The notes: generated from the letters alone by a model not told the origin. 28,846 nucleotides of DNA from Candidatus Delongbacteria bacterium (GCA_027858795.1 JAQICF010000225.1:1-28846), one strand, 5' to 3'; positions 1 to 8,210 are shown, numbered from the stretch's first letter. Program-made: numbers and translations.

Positions 1-2
1 GC

Positions 3-21
3 TTTTTGCCATGACCGTTGT
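3..21 (+). repeat. Upstream copy of 19-bp repeat (attC right-half-like)
   Basis: The 19 bases TTTTTGCCATGACCGTTGT occur here and again, without mismatch, at 1911-1929. The downstream copy forms the right arm of an imperfect hairpin (1852-1929) built like an integron attC site. The upstream copy is therefore best read as the right end (L'-R' boxes) of the preceding cassette's attC, with its left half lying outside the window. The repeat identity is seen directly. The attC reading is inference, because the terminal GTTGTGT does not match the classical GTTRRRY core exactly. Confidence 0.6.
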
Positions 22-141
22 GTGCAATGTGTAATTTGAAATAATGATAATACCGGCATATATTAATGATGATTTTTTTTTGATTTTTGATAAAAAAGAA
101 AACACAAAATATTTTCGAAATTTTAATTGGCGATGTAAATA

Positions 142-186
142 CGAAATATTTTCCTTGTTATTATCCGATATTTATACTATATTTCG
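142..186 (+). promoter_or_regulatory. Candidate promoter/operator of the AbiE-like module
   Basis: CGAAATAT (142-149) and ATATTTCG (179-186) form an 8-bp perfect inverted repeat. Between them lies a TATACT -10-like hexamer at 173-178, about 24 bases before the start codon. No good -35 was found. Some AbiEi antitoxins repress their own promoter by binding inverted repeats, so this arrangement fits an autoregulatory operator. The repeat is seen directly; the function is inference. Confidence 0.35.
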
Positions 187-201
187 GACGAGGTAGCTAT
201 A

Positions 202-822
202 ATGAATAAAATTACAATAGAAAGAAAAGCACTAAACAAAATCAAAAGAAATAAGAAAGGTTCAATTTTCTTTGCAGAAGATTTTCTGTCTTGTGGTGAT
301 TCTCAAAGTATTAACAGAGCATTAGCAAGGTTGAAAGAAAAAGGTATATTAATAAGACTTTCTTTCGGTATATATTTATACCCTAAAAAAGATGACATCT
401 TAGGAATTTTATATCCATCATTAGATGAAGTTGCGAAAACCATAGCAAAAAGAGACAGAGCAAGGATTATTCCTACAGGAGTGTATGCATTAAACAAATT
501 AGGATTATCAACTCAAATTCCGATGAATATTGTTTATCTTACTGATGGTTCTCCTCGAAATATAAAAATTGGTAAAAGTACAATTAAATTCAAAAAAACA
601 GCCCCTAGAATTTTAACTGTTAAAGGCGAAATAAGCGGTTTAGTCATTCAGGCATTGAAAGAAATCGGCAAAGGGTATATAAGTGATGAGCAGATCAATA
701 AAATCATGATTTTACTAAAAAATGAAAAAAATGAAAATCTTGAACATGATATGAAACTTGCCCCTGCATGGATCAGAGATATTTTAAAAAAAAAGAGAGA
801 CAATAATGAAACAATGGTTTAA
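202..822 (+). CDS. AbiEi-like type IV antitoxin (DUF6088-like)
   Basis: This 206-residue protein is the probable antitoxin of an AbiE-type system. Residues 20-61 look like the winged helix-turn-helix found at the N-terminus of AbiEi antitoxins, with the pattern FAEDFLSCGDSQSINRALAR and then a GIYLYP strand. The rest is a basic alpha/beta region ending in a Lys-rich tail. A GAGGT ribosome site precedes the ATG. The toxin gene starts inside this gene (17-base overlap), as expected of a translationally coupled pair. In the family the antitoxin represses the operon and counters the toxin without necessarily binding it. The DUF6088 label is from memory of similar sequences. The pair may sit in a mobile cassette, since attC-like repeats flank both genes. 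Confidence 0.75.
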   Translation: MNKITIERKALNKIKRNKKGSIFFAEDFLSCGDSQSINRALARLKEKGILIRLSFGIYLYPKKDDILGILYPSLDEVAKTIAKRDRARIIPTGVYALNKLGLSTQIPMNIVYLTDGSPRNIKIGKSTIKFKKTAPRILTVKGEISGLVIQALKEIGKGYISDEQINKIMILLKNEKNENLEHDMKLAPAWIRDILKKKRDNNETMV

Positions 823-1804
823 TTTAAGTGATAATAACAAGAGAGATATATTCAATCAAGTTAGTATTTCTAATGGTCTTCCTGCATTTGCAATTGAAAA
901 AGACTGGTGGGTAACGAATGTTTTAAGGATTATCTTCTCATTACCAGTATCTGAACACCTTATTTTCAAAGGTGGTACTTCGCTTAGTAAAGGTTGGAAT
1001 CTTATTGAAAGGTTTTCTGAGGATATCGACCTGGTACTTGATCGAAAACTACTTGGCTTTAAAGACGAACTAAGTAAAACTCAGATTGGAAAACTAAGAA
1101 AAGCTTCGTGTACATTCATCAGTAATGAATTTGTACAAATAATATCAGAAAAAATTCATAAATTAGAAATACCTGATATATTAATTTCTGTACAAGAATT
1201 AGGGTCTTCAGATAAAGACCCGGTAATAATAGAAATAGCATACAGTACTGTTACCGAAGAATCTTCATATCTAAAACCAAAAGTACTTATTGAAGTTGGT
1301 TCAAGATCATTATTTGAACCAACGGAAAAAATAAATATGCAGTCGTTTGTTGACGAATTTTATCATGATAAACCTTTTGCTCTTCAACCTATATCTGTAC
1401 CAACGGTACTCCCAAAACGTACTTTCCTTGAAAAAGCATTCCTTTTACATGAAGAATTTCAAAAACCTGTTGACCAAATTAGAGTAAACCGATTAAGTCG
1501 TCACCTTTATGACCTTGATAAGTTAATGGATTCAGATCATGGGAAAGAAGCTCTTCAAGATTTTGAATTGTATAAATCCATAGTAGATCACAGAGAAAAA
1601 TTCAATGCCATCAGAGGTATTGACTATTCAAATCATCGACCAGACAAGCTTAATATAATTCCACCTGTAGGAATTATAAAAAAATGGGAAGAAGATTATA
1701 AGTCAATGCAAGAAAGTATGATTTATGGGGAGTCAAGAACCTTCTCTGATCTTATTTCTAGAATGAAAGAACTTAACGAAAGGTTCAAAGAAATCATATT
1801 TTAG
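806..1804 (+). CDS. AbiEii-like nucleotidyltransferase toxin
   Basis: This 332-residue protein belongs to the AbiEii/AbiGii toxin family, which has a DNA polymerase beta-like nucleotidyltransferase fold. The defining motifs are present: GGTSLSK (residues 56-62) followed by ERFSEDIDL (68-76), with Asp73 and Asp75 as the metal-binding pair. EKDWW (31-35) and RHLYDLDKL further on match other conserved positions. Studied family members transfer nucleotides, in some cases to tRNA, and cause abortive infection or growth arrest; the target here is unknown. It overlaps the antitoxin gene and appears intact and full length, with no sign of decay. The attC-like hairpin begins 47 bases after its stop codon. 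Confidence 0.85.
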   Translation: MKQWFNLSDNNKRDIFNQVSISNGLPAFAIEKDWWVTNVLRIIFSLPVSEHLIFKGGTSLSKGWNLIERFSEDIDLVLDRKLLGFKDELSKTQIGKLRKASCTFISNEFVQIISEKIHKLEIPDILISVQELGSSDKDPVIIEIAYSTVTEESSYLKPKVLIEVGSRSLFEPTEKINMQSFVDEFYHDKPFALQPISVPTVLPKRTFLEKAFLLHEEFQKPVDQIRVNRLSRHLYDLDKLMDSDHGKEALQDFELYKSIVDHREKFNAIRGIDYSNHRPDKLNIIPPVGIIKKWEEDYKSMQESMIYGESRTFSDLISRMKELNERFKEIIF

Positions 1805-1851
1805 AAAAGATATATATCGGTATTTAAAGCGGAGAAATTACACACAGACCC

Positions 1852-1929
1852 ACAACATTGGCAAAACATCAATGGGTTACTTGGACATTTGACTCGCTCT
1901 TCCCCACTGGTTTTTGCCATGACCGTTGT
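1852..1929 (+). repeat. attC-like recombination site
   Basis: About 78 bases fold into nested arms. ACAAC (1852-1856) pairs with GTTGT (1925-1929). TGGCAAAA (1859-1866) pairs with TTTTGCCA (1912-1919). CAATGGG (1870-1876) pairs with CCCACTG (1903-1909) with one mismatch. Spacers of unequal length separate the outer boxes (2 bases on the left, 5 on the right). This is the R''-L''-loop-L'-R' plan of integron attC sites, with typical length. It sits directly 3' of the AbiE genes and its right half is repeated at 3-21, giving a 1908-bp putative cassette (18-1925). No integrase is in the window. Confidence 0.6.
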
Positions 1930-1952
1930 AAACTTTTACAACTTTGGCAAAA
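1925..1952 (+). repeat. Second, truncated attC-like half site / hairpin
   Basis: GTTGTAAA (1925-1932), two bases, then TTTACAAC (1935-1942) make a perfect 8-bp inverted repeat. It is followed by TGGCAAAA (1945-1952), which again complements the TTTTGCCA arm upstream. The right part therefore reproduces the left boxes (ACAAC and TGGCAAAA) of an attC-like site, but no matching right boxes were found further downstream. It could be the end of a cassette array, a scar from a lost cassette, or a hairpin that helps terminate the AbiE transcript. Confidence 0.45.
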
Positions 1953-2099
1953 TGACACTTACGTAATCATCTATCAGTCCGAACGACCTAGAAATTAGTA
2001 GATTACTCCAGCCGATAGTTTGAATTTTACAATTTGCAGAACACCCTACCCTTACTTATATTTAAAAAGTATTTGAATTATAAAATAGAAAGCACTTAC

Positions 2100-2771
2100 G
2101 TGAATAATAATTTAAAGATATTACTTGTCGAAGATGAAGTTGATATTTCCGAGATCATAAAGATCAACCTGGAAACTCAAGGATACTCTATTGACACTTC
2201 TATCAGCGCTGAAGAAGCATTGAAACTTCCACTAGGCGATTATAGCTTGTTCATATTTGATATCATGCTTGAAGAGCTGACAGGAATTGATTTAGCGAAA
2301 ATAGTTAAATCAAAAGAAGAACTTAAAAATACTCCTATCATTTTTCTAACTGCAAAAAATACTGAAGAAAATAAACTAGCCGGATTTGAGATTGGCGCTG
2401 ATGATTATATTACAAAACCATTTTCTGTGAAAGAATTAATTGCTCGAGTTAAAGCTGTTTTAAATAGATCATTGTCAAAATTTACTTTTCAAAAAGAAAA
2501 AATAATCTTAGACGTATCTCGCAAAATTGCTGTTGTAAATGGAGCTGATGTAACTTTGACAAAAAAAGAATATCTTTTGTTACAAACTTTAGTGAAAAAT
2601 AAAAAAATGCTGTTTTCTAGAAATCAATTACTTGACATTGTTTGGGAAGATGATGGAAGTGTTACTGATAGAGCTGTAGATGTTATGGTGCGTAGACTCA
2701 GAAAGAAATTAGGTAATGAAGGAGAAAGCATAAAAACACGATCAGGACTGGGATACACATTTGACCCTTAA
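2100..2771 (+). CDS. OmpR/PhoB-family response regulator
   Basis: This is a two-component DNA-binding response regulator. I start it at GTG 2100 (223 residues) because the receiver domain begins at once with NNLKILLVEDE. The longer TTG 2034 start would add 22 residues unlike the family. Receiver residues are E11-D12 (acidic pocket), D54 (phosphoacceptor), T84 and K106 (in TKPF). From about residue 130 a winged-helix effector domain ends in the characteristic VDVMVRRLRKKLG and RSGLGYTF motifs. The kinase gene follows 17 bases after the stop, so the two form an operon and a cognate pair. The target genes are not indicated by the sequence. Confidence 0.93.
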   Translation: MNNNLKILLVEDEVDISEIIKINLETQGYSIDTSISAEEALKLPLGDYSLFIFDIMLEELTGIDLAKIVKSKEELKNTPIIFLTAKNTEENKLAGFEIGADDYITKPFSVKELIARVKAVLNRSLSKFTFQKEKIILDVSRKIAVVNGADVTLTKKEYLLLQTLVKNKKMLFSRNQLLDIVWEDDGSVTDRAVDVMVRRLRKKLGNEGESIKTRSGLGYTFDP

Positions 2772-2788
2772 AATTACAAAAATCAACT

Positions 2789-4207
2789 ATGCCGAATACT
2801 TATAAAAAAAATACCGTTTACAGCAAGAAACTTCTTAAAACTTTTACTTTTATATTTTTAATATTCAGCTTTATCGCAATATTGATCTTACTTAACCGAG
2901 AAAAAAATAAAAACACTGAGATCATACAATCAAAGCTAAGTGTATATAATGAAGTCATTACTAACTTTATAGCACTTAATAATACAATTAAACTGAATAG
3001 ATTTAACGAATTGGATTCATTAAGCAAAGTTGTTTTTAATTCTGAACTCAGAATAACTATTATTGATAAAACCGGTGAAGTTCTATATGATAATTTTGTA
3101 GAGAATTTTAATATTATGGAGGATCATTCTAGCAGAAATGAGATCATCCAGGCTTCCAATTCTAAATTTGGTACTGATCTAAGAGTTTCTGAGTCTACTG
3201 ATATAGAATATTTTTATTATGCAAAAGAGTTTAGTGGATATTACATAAGAACTGCTTTGCCTATAACTGCCCGACTGAAAGATGTGCTGAAAGTTGATTA
3301 TATTTTTATCGTTTTCTTATTGATGATATTTCTTATTATGTCTTTTTTACTTCTGTACATATCTGATCATTTTGGCAGGTCGATTCAATTACTCCGTAAA
3401 TTTTCAGTAGCTATGGCAACAGAAGATGATATTTCAGAAGACATTGAATTCAGCAATAATGAACTTGGAGAGATCAGTAAGCAGATAAGAAAAGTATATC
3501 TTGAATCAAGGGAGACACAGAAAAATTTAAAGATCATTAAACAGCAAATGACTTCTAACATATCGCATGAATTAAAGACACCTGTAGCTGTAATCTCGGG
3601 ATTCATGGAAACAATTATGATGAATAAAGATATGGACAAAGGAAAAATACTTGAATTTATTGAAAGATCGTTTAATCAAACAAAGAGATTAAACTCCTTG
3701 ATCGATGATATTTCAGTGATTAATAAAATTGATGAAGCTAAAAAATTATATACAAAAGAAGAAATTGACTTAAAGGCATTAATAGATAATGTAATATCTG
3801 AAATGGAATTGAGCTTAAAGGATCATAACATCAATATAGATATATTTAATTTTGAGAATTCAATACTTAATGGCAATGACAATTTACTTGAAGCAATATT
3901 TAGAAATCTGATTGAAAATAGTATTAAATATGCCGGAAAAGATATTAGGATCCAAATCGAGAAATTTTTTGAAGATGAAAACTATATACATATAAAATAC
4001 TCTGACAACGGTATCGGTATACCTGCCAAGCACCTACCAAGGATCTTTGAAAGATTCTATAGGATCGATAAAGGTCGGTCCAGGGCTTTGGGTGGTACAG
4101 GTTTGGGATTGGCTATCGTTAAAAATGCTGTGAATTTTCATGAAGGTGAAATTTCTGTGAATTCATTGGAACAGGGTATAGAATTTACTTTCTCATTAAA
4201 AAAATAA
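2789..4207 (+). CDS. PhoR-like sensor histidine kinase
   Basis: A 472-residue membrane histidine kinase. A transmembrane helix at about 16-36 and a second at about 171-191 enclose an extracytoplasmic sensor region of about 130 residues. A short HAMP-like linker follows. The dimerization domain carries the phosphoaccepting His260 in NISHELKTPV. The ATP-binding domain has the N box (NLIEN, 373-377), the G1 box (DNGIGIP, from 406), an F box (FERFYR) and the G2 box (GGTGLGL, 435-441). All catalytic elements look intact. The ribosome site is poor, consistent with translational coupling to the upstream regulator. Its 3' end overlaps the convergent ComEC gene by 23 bases. The sensed signal cannot be inferred. 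Confidence 0.93.
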   Translation: MPNTYKKNTVYSKKLLKTFTFIFLIFSFIAILILLNREKNKNTEIIQSKLSVYNEVITNFIALNNTIKLNRFNELDSLSKVVFNSELRITIIDKTGEVLYDNFVENFNIMEDHSSRNEIIQASNSKFGTDLRVSESTDIEYFYYAKEFSGYYIRTALPITARLKDVLKVDYIFIVFLLMIFLIMSFLLLYISDHFGRSIQLLRKFSVAMATEDDISEDIEFSNNELGEISKQIRKVYLESRETQKNLKIIKQQMTSNISHELKTPVAVISGFMETIMMNKDMDKGKILEFIERSFNQTKRLNSLIDDISVINKIDEAKKLYTKEEIDLKALIDNVISEMELSLKDHNINIDIFNFENSILNGNDNLLEAIFRNLIENSIKYAGKDIRIQIEKFFEDENYIHIKYSDNGIGIPAKHLPRIFERFYRIDKGRSRALGGTGLGLAIVKNAVNFHEGEISVNSLEQGIEFTFSLKK

Positions 4208-6164
4208 TGCCTTGGTTTTCCGTATTTATTTCTTCTCCGTTAATATTCGCAGTTTGACCAAACAAAAATCTATTATCAGAATATGCCAACATCACTTGAT
4301 TATTATTTTCTGAAAAATATATCCTACTGTTTAATAATTTAATGACATTACCAATTGAACGGATATTCATAACTTCGTAATTTTCTGAGGTGAAATTATT
4401 TCTTGAACTTACGAGAAAACCTACAGGAATATCAAGTTCAGAGATCTTACTTTCTATATTGATATTATCATCAAGTATAATAATATAATCTAATCTTTTA
4501 ATATTATTCGCAAAGAGATATGGCTTAATTATATTTTTCAGCTCTCTCCCTTTCAATTTACCTAAGAATAGAATGTTTTGCCCATCCAAGGTTGCAAAAC
4601 AGGAATTTCCGTTATTTGTAGAAAAACAATAGGCATGATTCCCTGTCGTATTTACAAATAATGAAGATATTATTACAATTATTACTACTGACAACAAAAC
4701 TATTTTTACTTTTTTAGATCGAATTATAAATATGATCAATATCAAGGATAATAATACAACTAACTCAAAAATATTTATTTTATATATTATCTTCATAAAA
4801 TTTATATCAGAAACAAATGAAATTATTTTCAACATTATTTTGACTGATGTGTCAATTATAAATGCAACAAAATCTGAAAGAATAGGAACTTTATTAATTA
4901 CAATTAATATTATCCCCAAAAGATAATTGAACCCAGTTATTGGAATCAATATCACGTTTGCGAAAATTGAGAACACATTGAATTTACCAAAGTAATATAA
5001 TACTACTGGCAAAGTTCCTATTGATGCTGATACGGAAACAATAATTCCCTTGATAATAAATGATCCTTTCCCAGCTTTCAGGATAAGAGCATTGACAAGG
5101 TTTTGTTTGACTATGGTATTGTATATAACAACCAGCGATAATACTGCAGTAAATGAAAGAATAAAACCCAGTTGAAATATTTGATTTGGATCAATGATCA
5201 AAGAGAAGATTCCTGCCGTAGCTATGACATCAAGTATCTTGATCTTTCTTTTCATCGGGAAGGAAAGAATGGCTATTATACTCATTATCCCGGCTCTGAT
5301 CACCGAAGGACTTGAGCCCGTAAGTAAAATGTAAGAGACCAATACTGTCGTGACTACAACCAGATGAATATTTATTCTATATCCGAAGATACTTTTAAAA
5401 AATATTAGGATCAGTAATAAAAATCCCACATGTAAACCTGAGACTGCTAAAAGATGAATTGTTCCACTCTCTGAAAATTCCTTAATTGTACCCTTTTCTA
5501 AGCTTTCTTTGCTTCCAATTATTATTGCATTCATAAAATTTGCGGATTTAAATGACAATCTATCGTTGAAAACATTTATTATCCATGATCTTATATTGAA
5601 TATTACATTTGAAATGCTGAATTTTGATTTGTGATATATTATCTTTGGCGATAACATAAATCCGGAGATCTTATTATTTCTTGCTATGTTGATTTGATCT
5701 TTTTCATACAGATTTTTTGCTGCTGCATACCTCTGAAATTTCCCTAAAACAACAATACTGTCATTCTTTACATATTCATGAGATTTATTCGAAATAGCTG
5801 ATATCGCAATAGGTAATTTTATATTCTCATCACCAACATAGAAATCATCCGCTTGAATAACACTAATCGAATTGAATCTGAAATTTTTATGCTCTTTGAT
5901 AGTTCCTTTTATTGTAATATTCTTATCATCGAATTTTTCTAAATTTTTATCAGAATAATAAAATTCTATGTTGTGAATATTGAATAAGATCATTCCCAGC
6001 AAAACTGACAAGAATACATATCTGTACTTCTTTAAAAATAAAGGAAGTATCGCTATTGGAGTAAATGATAGAAAAAGAGAAAAATGGACATAGTATAACT
6101 TCGCATACAATAATCCGATAATAATAAAAATAAAGAAAATAATATTTGAAGGTCTTTTAAACAT
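4185..6164 (-). CDS. comEC: ComEC/Rec2-family DNA uptake channel, without an active lactamase domain
   Basis: A 659-residue polytopic membrane protein of the ComEC family, which carries transforming DNA across the inner membrane. Membrane helices at 8-65 precede an OB-like soluble region (75-165). The competence domain follows, with the signature SGTIHLLAVSGLHVGF (233-248), LTGSSPSVIRAG (281-292) and QLGFILSF (331-338). Many ComEC proteins end in a metallo-beta-lactamase-like domain carrying HxHxDH. Here the C-terminal region (about 505-659) has the general strand pattern but shows IIILDDNINIES where the metal-binding His cluster should be, so it appears inactive. An AAGGG ribosome site precedes the ATG. 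It is divergent from parE and overlaps the kinase gene tail to tail. Confidence 0.88.
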   Translation of the reverse strand: MFKRPSNIIFFIFIIIGLLYAKLYYVHFSLFLSFTPIAILPLFLKKYRYVFLSVLLGMILFNIHNIEFYYSDKNLEKFDDKNITIKGTIKEHKNFRFNSISVIQADDFYVGDENIKLPIAISAISNKSHEYVKNDSIVVLGKFQRYAAAKNLYEKDQINIARNNKISGFMLSPKIIYHKSKFSISNVIFNIRSWIINVFNDRLSFKSANFMNAIIIGSKESLEKGTIKEFSESGTIHLLAVSGLHVGFLLLILIFFKSIFGYRINIHLVVVTTVLVSYILLTGSSPSVIRAGIMSIIAILSFPMKRKIKILDVIATAGIFSLIIDPNQIFQLGFILSFTAVLSLVVIYNTIVKQNLVNALILKAGKGSFIIKGIIVSVSASIGTLPVVLYYFGKFNVFSIFANVILIPITGFNYLLGIILIVINKVPILSDFVAFIIDTSVKIMLKIISFVSDINFMKIIYKINIFELVVLLSLILIIFIIRSKKVKIVLLSVVIIVIISSLFVNTTGNHAYCFSTNNGNSCFATLDGQNILFLGKLKGRELKNIIKPYLFANNIKRLDYIIILDDNINIESKISELDIPVGFLVSSRNNFTSENYEVMNIRSIGNVIKLLNSRIYFSENNNQVMLAYSDNRFLFGQTANINGEEINTENQGIIFLMRK

Positions 6165-6306
6165 TAGCCCTTAATAAAACTAAAATATCATTGATATTCC
6201 ACACCAAAATTAAACTATTTTTCCATTGATAAAATATTAAAACCATCATATCATTCTTTGAATGATCCATTAAAATAAAACAGTATAATTCAGGTATAGA
6301 TGACAT

Positions 6307-8157
6307 ATGAATACACCTCCAGCAAAAAAAGTAAATTATGATGAAAGTAAGATACAAACCCTATCGTCTTTAGATCATATCAGACTAAGAACAGGAATGT
6401 ACATCGGCAGATTAGGTGATGGCAGTAGTTATGAAGACGGTATTTATATTTTATTGAAAGAAGTTATTGATAATTCCATTGATGAATTTATTGAAGGTCA
6501 TGGAAAAAGGATAGATATTTATATAGATGATGAAAGGGTCATTGTTAGAGATTTTGGTCGAGGAATACCTTTAGGTAAAGTTATTGATTGTGTCTCTAAG
6601 ATAAATACCGGTGGAAAATTTAATAGTGATGTTTTTCAATTCAGTGTTGGACTTAACGGAGTTGGCACTAAAGCCGTTAATGCTTTAAGTAGTCATTTCT
6701 ATGTTAAAAGTGTACGTGAAGGGAAATATAAGGATGCAACATACAGCAAAGGTAAATTCATCAGTGAATCTGATGGCAATACCGATGAAGCAAATGGAAC
6801 TTATACCGAGTTCATTCCTGACAGAGAAATTTTTGAAAGTTACTTTTATAATCAAGACTATGTAAAAAAGAGACTTTTGTACTATGCATACCTAAACAGA
6901 GGTTTGAAACTATATATAAACGATGAAAAGATATCTTCATCCGGTGGGCTTTTAGACCTATTAACTGAGCAAGTAGAATATCCGCTTTATGAACCTATTT
7001 ATTATTCATCACAAGCTCTAGAATTTGTATTTTCACATATAGACTCATACGGTGAAAGTTATTATTCTTTCGTGAATGGTCAGTATACCAATGATGGTGG
7101 AACTCATCAGGCTGCATTCAGGGAGGCTATCCTGAAAGCTGTTAATGAATTTGGTAAGAAACAGTATGATGCCAAAGATGTTCGTGATGGTATTGTTGGT
7201 GCTATTTCTATAAAGGTCAAAAATCCTATCTTTGAATCTCAGACTAAGAACAAACTCGGTAATACAGAGATAAAAAGTAAGATCATATCGGAGGTTAAGA
7301 ACTTCCTAATCGATTTTTTCTACAAAAATCAGGATACGACTGAGTTGATCTTTATGAAGATCGCTTTAAACGAGAAGATCAGGAAGGAATTAAAAGCTGT
7401 ACAGAAGGAAGCAAAAGAACTTTCTAAGAGAACTTCAATCAGGATCCCGAAATTAAGAGACTGTAAATACCACCTTAATGATATTCCTACTCAGAAGAAC
7501 AAGGATAAATGGAGAGGTGAGGAATCAATGGTATTCTTAACCGAGGGTGATTCTGCTGCAGGTAGTATGATAAGCTCTAGAGATGTTGAGACTCAGGCAA
7601 TTTTTGCTTTACGTGGTAAGCCTTTGAATGTACAAGGCCTGAAAAGAGATGCCATTTATAAAAATGAAGAGTTCTATAATATAATAAAATCAATGAACAT
7701 TGAAGATGGTATTGACAATTTAAGATACGCAAAAATTGTACTTGCAACAGATTCAGACCCTGATGGTCTGCACATAAGAAATCTTTTATTAACTTTCTTC
7801 TTACAATTTTATGAAAGTTTGGTACTCAAAGGTCATATTTACATACTTGAAACTCCACTTTTTAGAGTTCGTAATAAGAAAGATACGATCTATTGCTATA
7901 ATGATACTGAAAAGAACAAGGCTATGGCAAAACTGGGTAAAGCTGCAGAAATAACTCGATTTAAGGGTCTTGGAGAAATATCACCGAAAGAATTCGGGCA
8001 ATTCATTGGTAAAAACATGAGACTAATTCAGGTAAGTGTAGAGCATATAAAAGATATAGCTGAAACACTTCAATTCTACATGGGCAAGAACACCCCTGAA
8101 AGAAAGCAATATATCATGGATAATCTCGATCAAGTCGTAGAGATGATCGAAATTTAA
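6307..8157 (+). CDS. parE: DNA topoisomerase IV subunit B
   Basis: A 616-residue type IIA topoisomerase ATPase subunit. The GHKL ATPase domain holds EVIDNSIDE (52-60; E52 general base, N56 Mg ligand) and the lid GLNGVGTKAVNAL. The transducer domain follows. The TOPRIM domain has LTEGDSAAGS (E413) and DSDPDG (482-487). It ends with FKGLGEISPKEF and FYMGKNTPER, a form I associate with Bacteroidota ParE rather than GyrB. With a ParC subunit it would decatenate chromosomes. No ParC/GyrA gene is in the window, since the next gene is convergent. A TATAAT hexamer at 6284-6289 may be its -10 element. The ribosome site is weak (AGG, 12 bases upstream). GyrB is the less likely alternative. Confidence 0.85.
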   Translation: MNTPPAKKVNYDESKIQTLSSLDHIRLRTGMYIGRLGDGSSYEDGIYILLKEVIDNSIDEFIEGHGKRIDIYIDDERVIVRDFGRGIPLGKVIDCVSKINTGGKFNSDVFQFSVGLNGVGTKAVNALSSHFYVKSVREGKYKDATYSKGKFISESDGNTDEANGTYTEFIPDREIFESYFYNQDYVKKRLLYYAYLNRGLKLYINDEKISSSGGLLDLLTEQVEYPLYEPIYYSSQALEFVFSHIDSYGESYYSFVNGQYTNDGGTHQAAFREAILKAVNEFGKKQYDAKDVRDGIVGAISIKVKNPIFESQTKNKLGNTEIKSKIISEVKNFLIDFFYKNQDTTELIFMKIALNEKIRKELKAVQKEAKELSKRTSIRIPKLRDCKYHLNDIPTQKNKDKWRGEESMVFLTEGDSAAGSMISSRDVETQAIFALRGKPLNVQGLKRDAIYKNEEFYNIIKSMNIEDGIDNLRYAKIVLATDSDPDGLHIRNLLLTFFLQFYESLVLKGHIYILETPLFRVRNKKDTIYCYNDTEKNKAMAKLGKAAEITRFKGLGEISPKEFGQFIGKNMRLIQVSVEHIKDIAETLQFYMGKNTPERKQYIMDNLDQVVEMIEI

Positions 8158-8173
8158 CAATAAAATCGATTAC

Positions 8174-8202
8174 GTAGAGACGTAGCACTGCTACGTCTCT
8201 AC
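8174..8202. repeat. Perfect 14-bp palindromic repeat
   Basis: GTAGAGACGTAGCA, one base, then its exact reverse complement TGCTACGTCTCTAC. It lies in the 53-base gap between convergent parE and the CheW-like gene. No T-run follows on either strand, so it is not a classical intrinsic terminator, although the hairpin could still separate the two transcripts. Elements with GTAGAGACG...CGTCTCTAC ends recur as dispersed palindromes in various cyanobacterial and Bacteroidota-related genomes. That is recalled, not checked here. Confidence 0.8.
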
Positions 8203-8210
8203 ATCCAAAT

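Larger units (their letters stand above)
1805..2099. other. Non-coding gap after the toxin gene
   Basis: About 295 bases without a convincing gene. The first half holds the attC-like site (1852-1929) and an overlapping second hairpin (1925-1952). The remainder, 1953-2099, holds GTAATC (1963-1968) and a matching GATTAC some 35 bases on, a short possible stem, but I see no clear promoter, terminator or reading frame there. A TTG-initiated extension of the response regulator from 2034 is possible but unlikely. Confidence 0.6.

Noticed and set aside
303..497. Minus-strand frame inside the antitoxin gene, and similar frames opposite other large genes
   Set aside because: These lie fully within well-supported genes on the other strand or frame, lack ribosome sites and show no recognisable domains.
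3..1929. 19-bp direct repeats as a transposon target-site duplication
   Set aside because: No transposase is present, the length is atypical, and the downstream copy is part of a folded site whose left half pairs with it.
2034..2099. TTG-initiated N-terminal extension of the response regulator
   Set aside because: It adds 22 residues ahead of a receiver domain that starts normally at GTG 2100, and nothing resembling a good ribosome site precedes the TTG.
4686..4710. TGACAAC inside the comEC gene as a third ECF promoter
   Set aside because: It lies inside the coding sequence and has no GTC at 17 bases after AAC.
8174..8202. Intrinsic terminator between parE and the CheW-like gene
   Set aside because: The stem is strong, but no T-tract follows on either strand; kept as a repeat instead.
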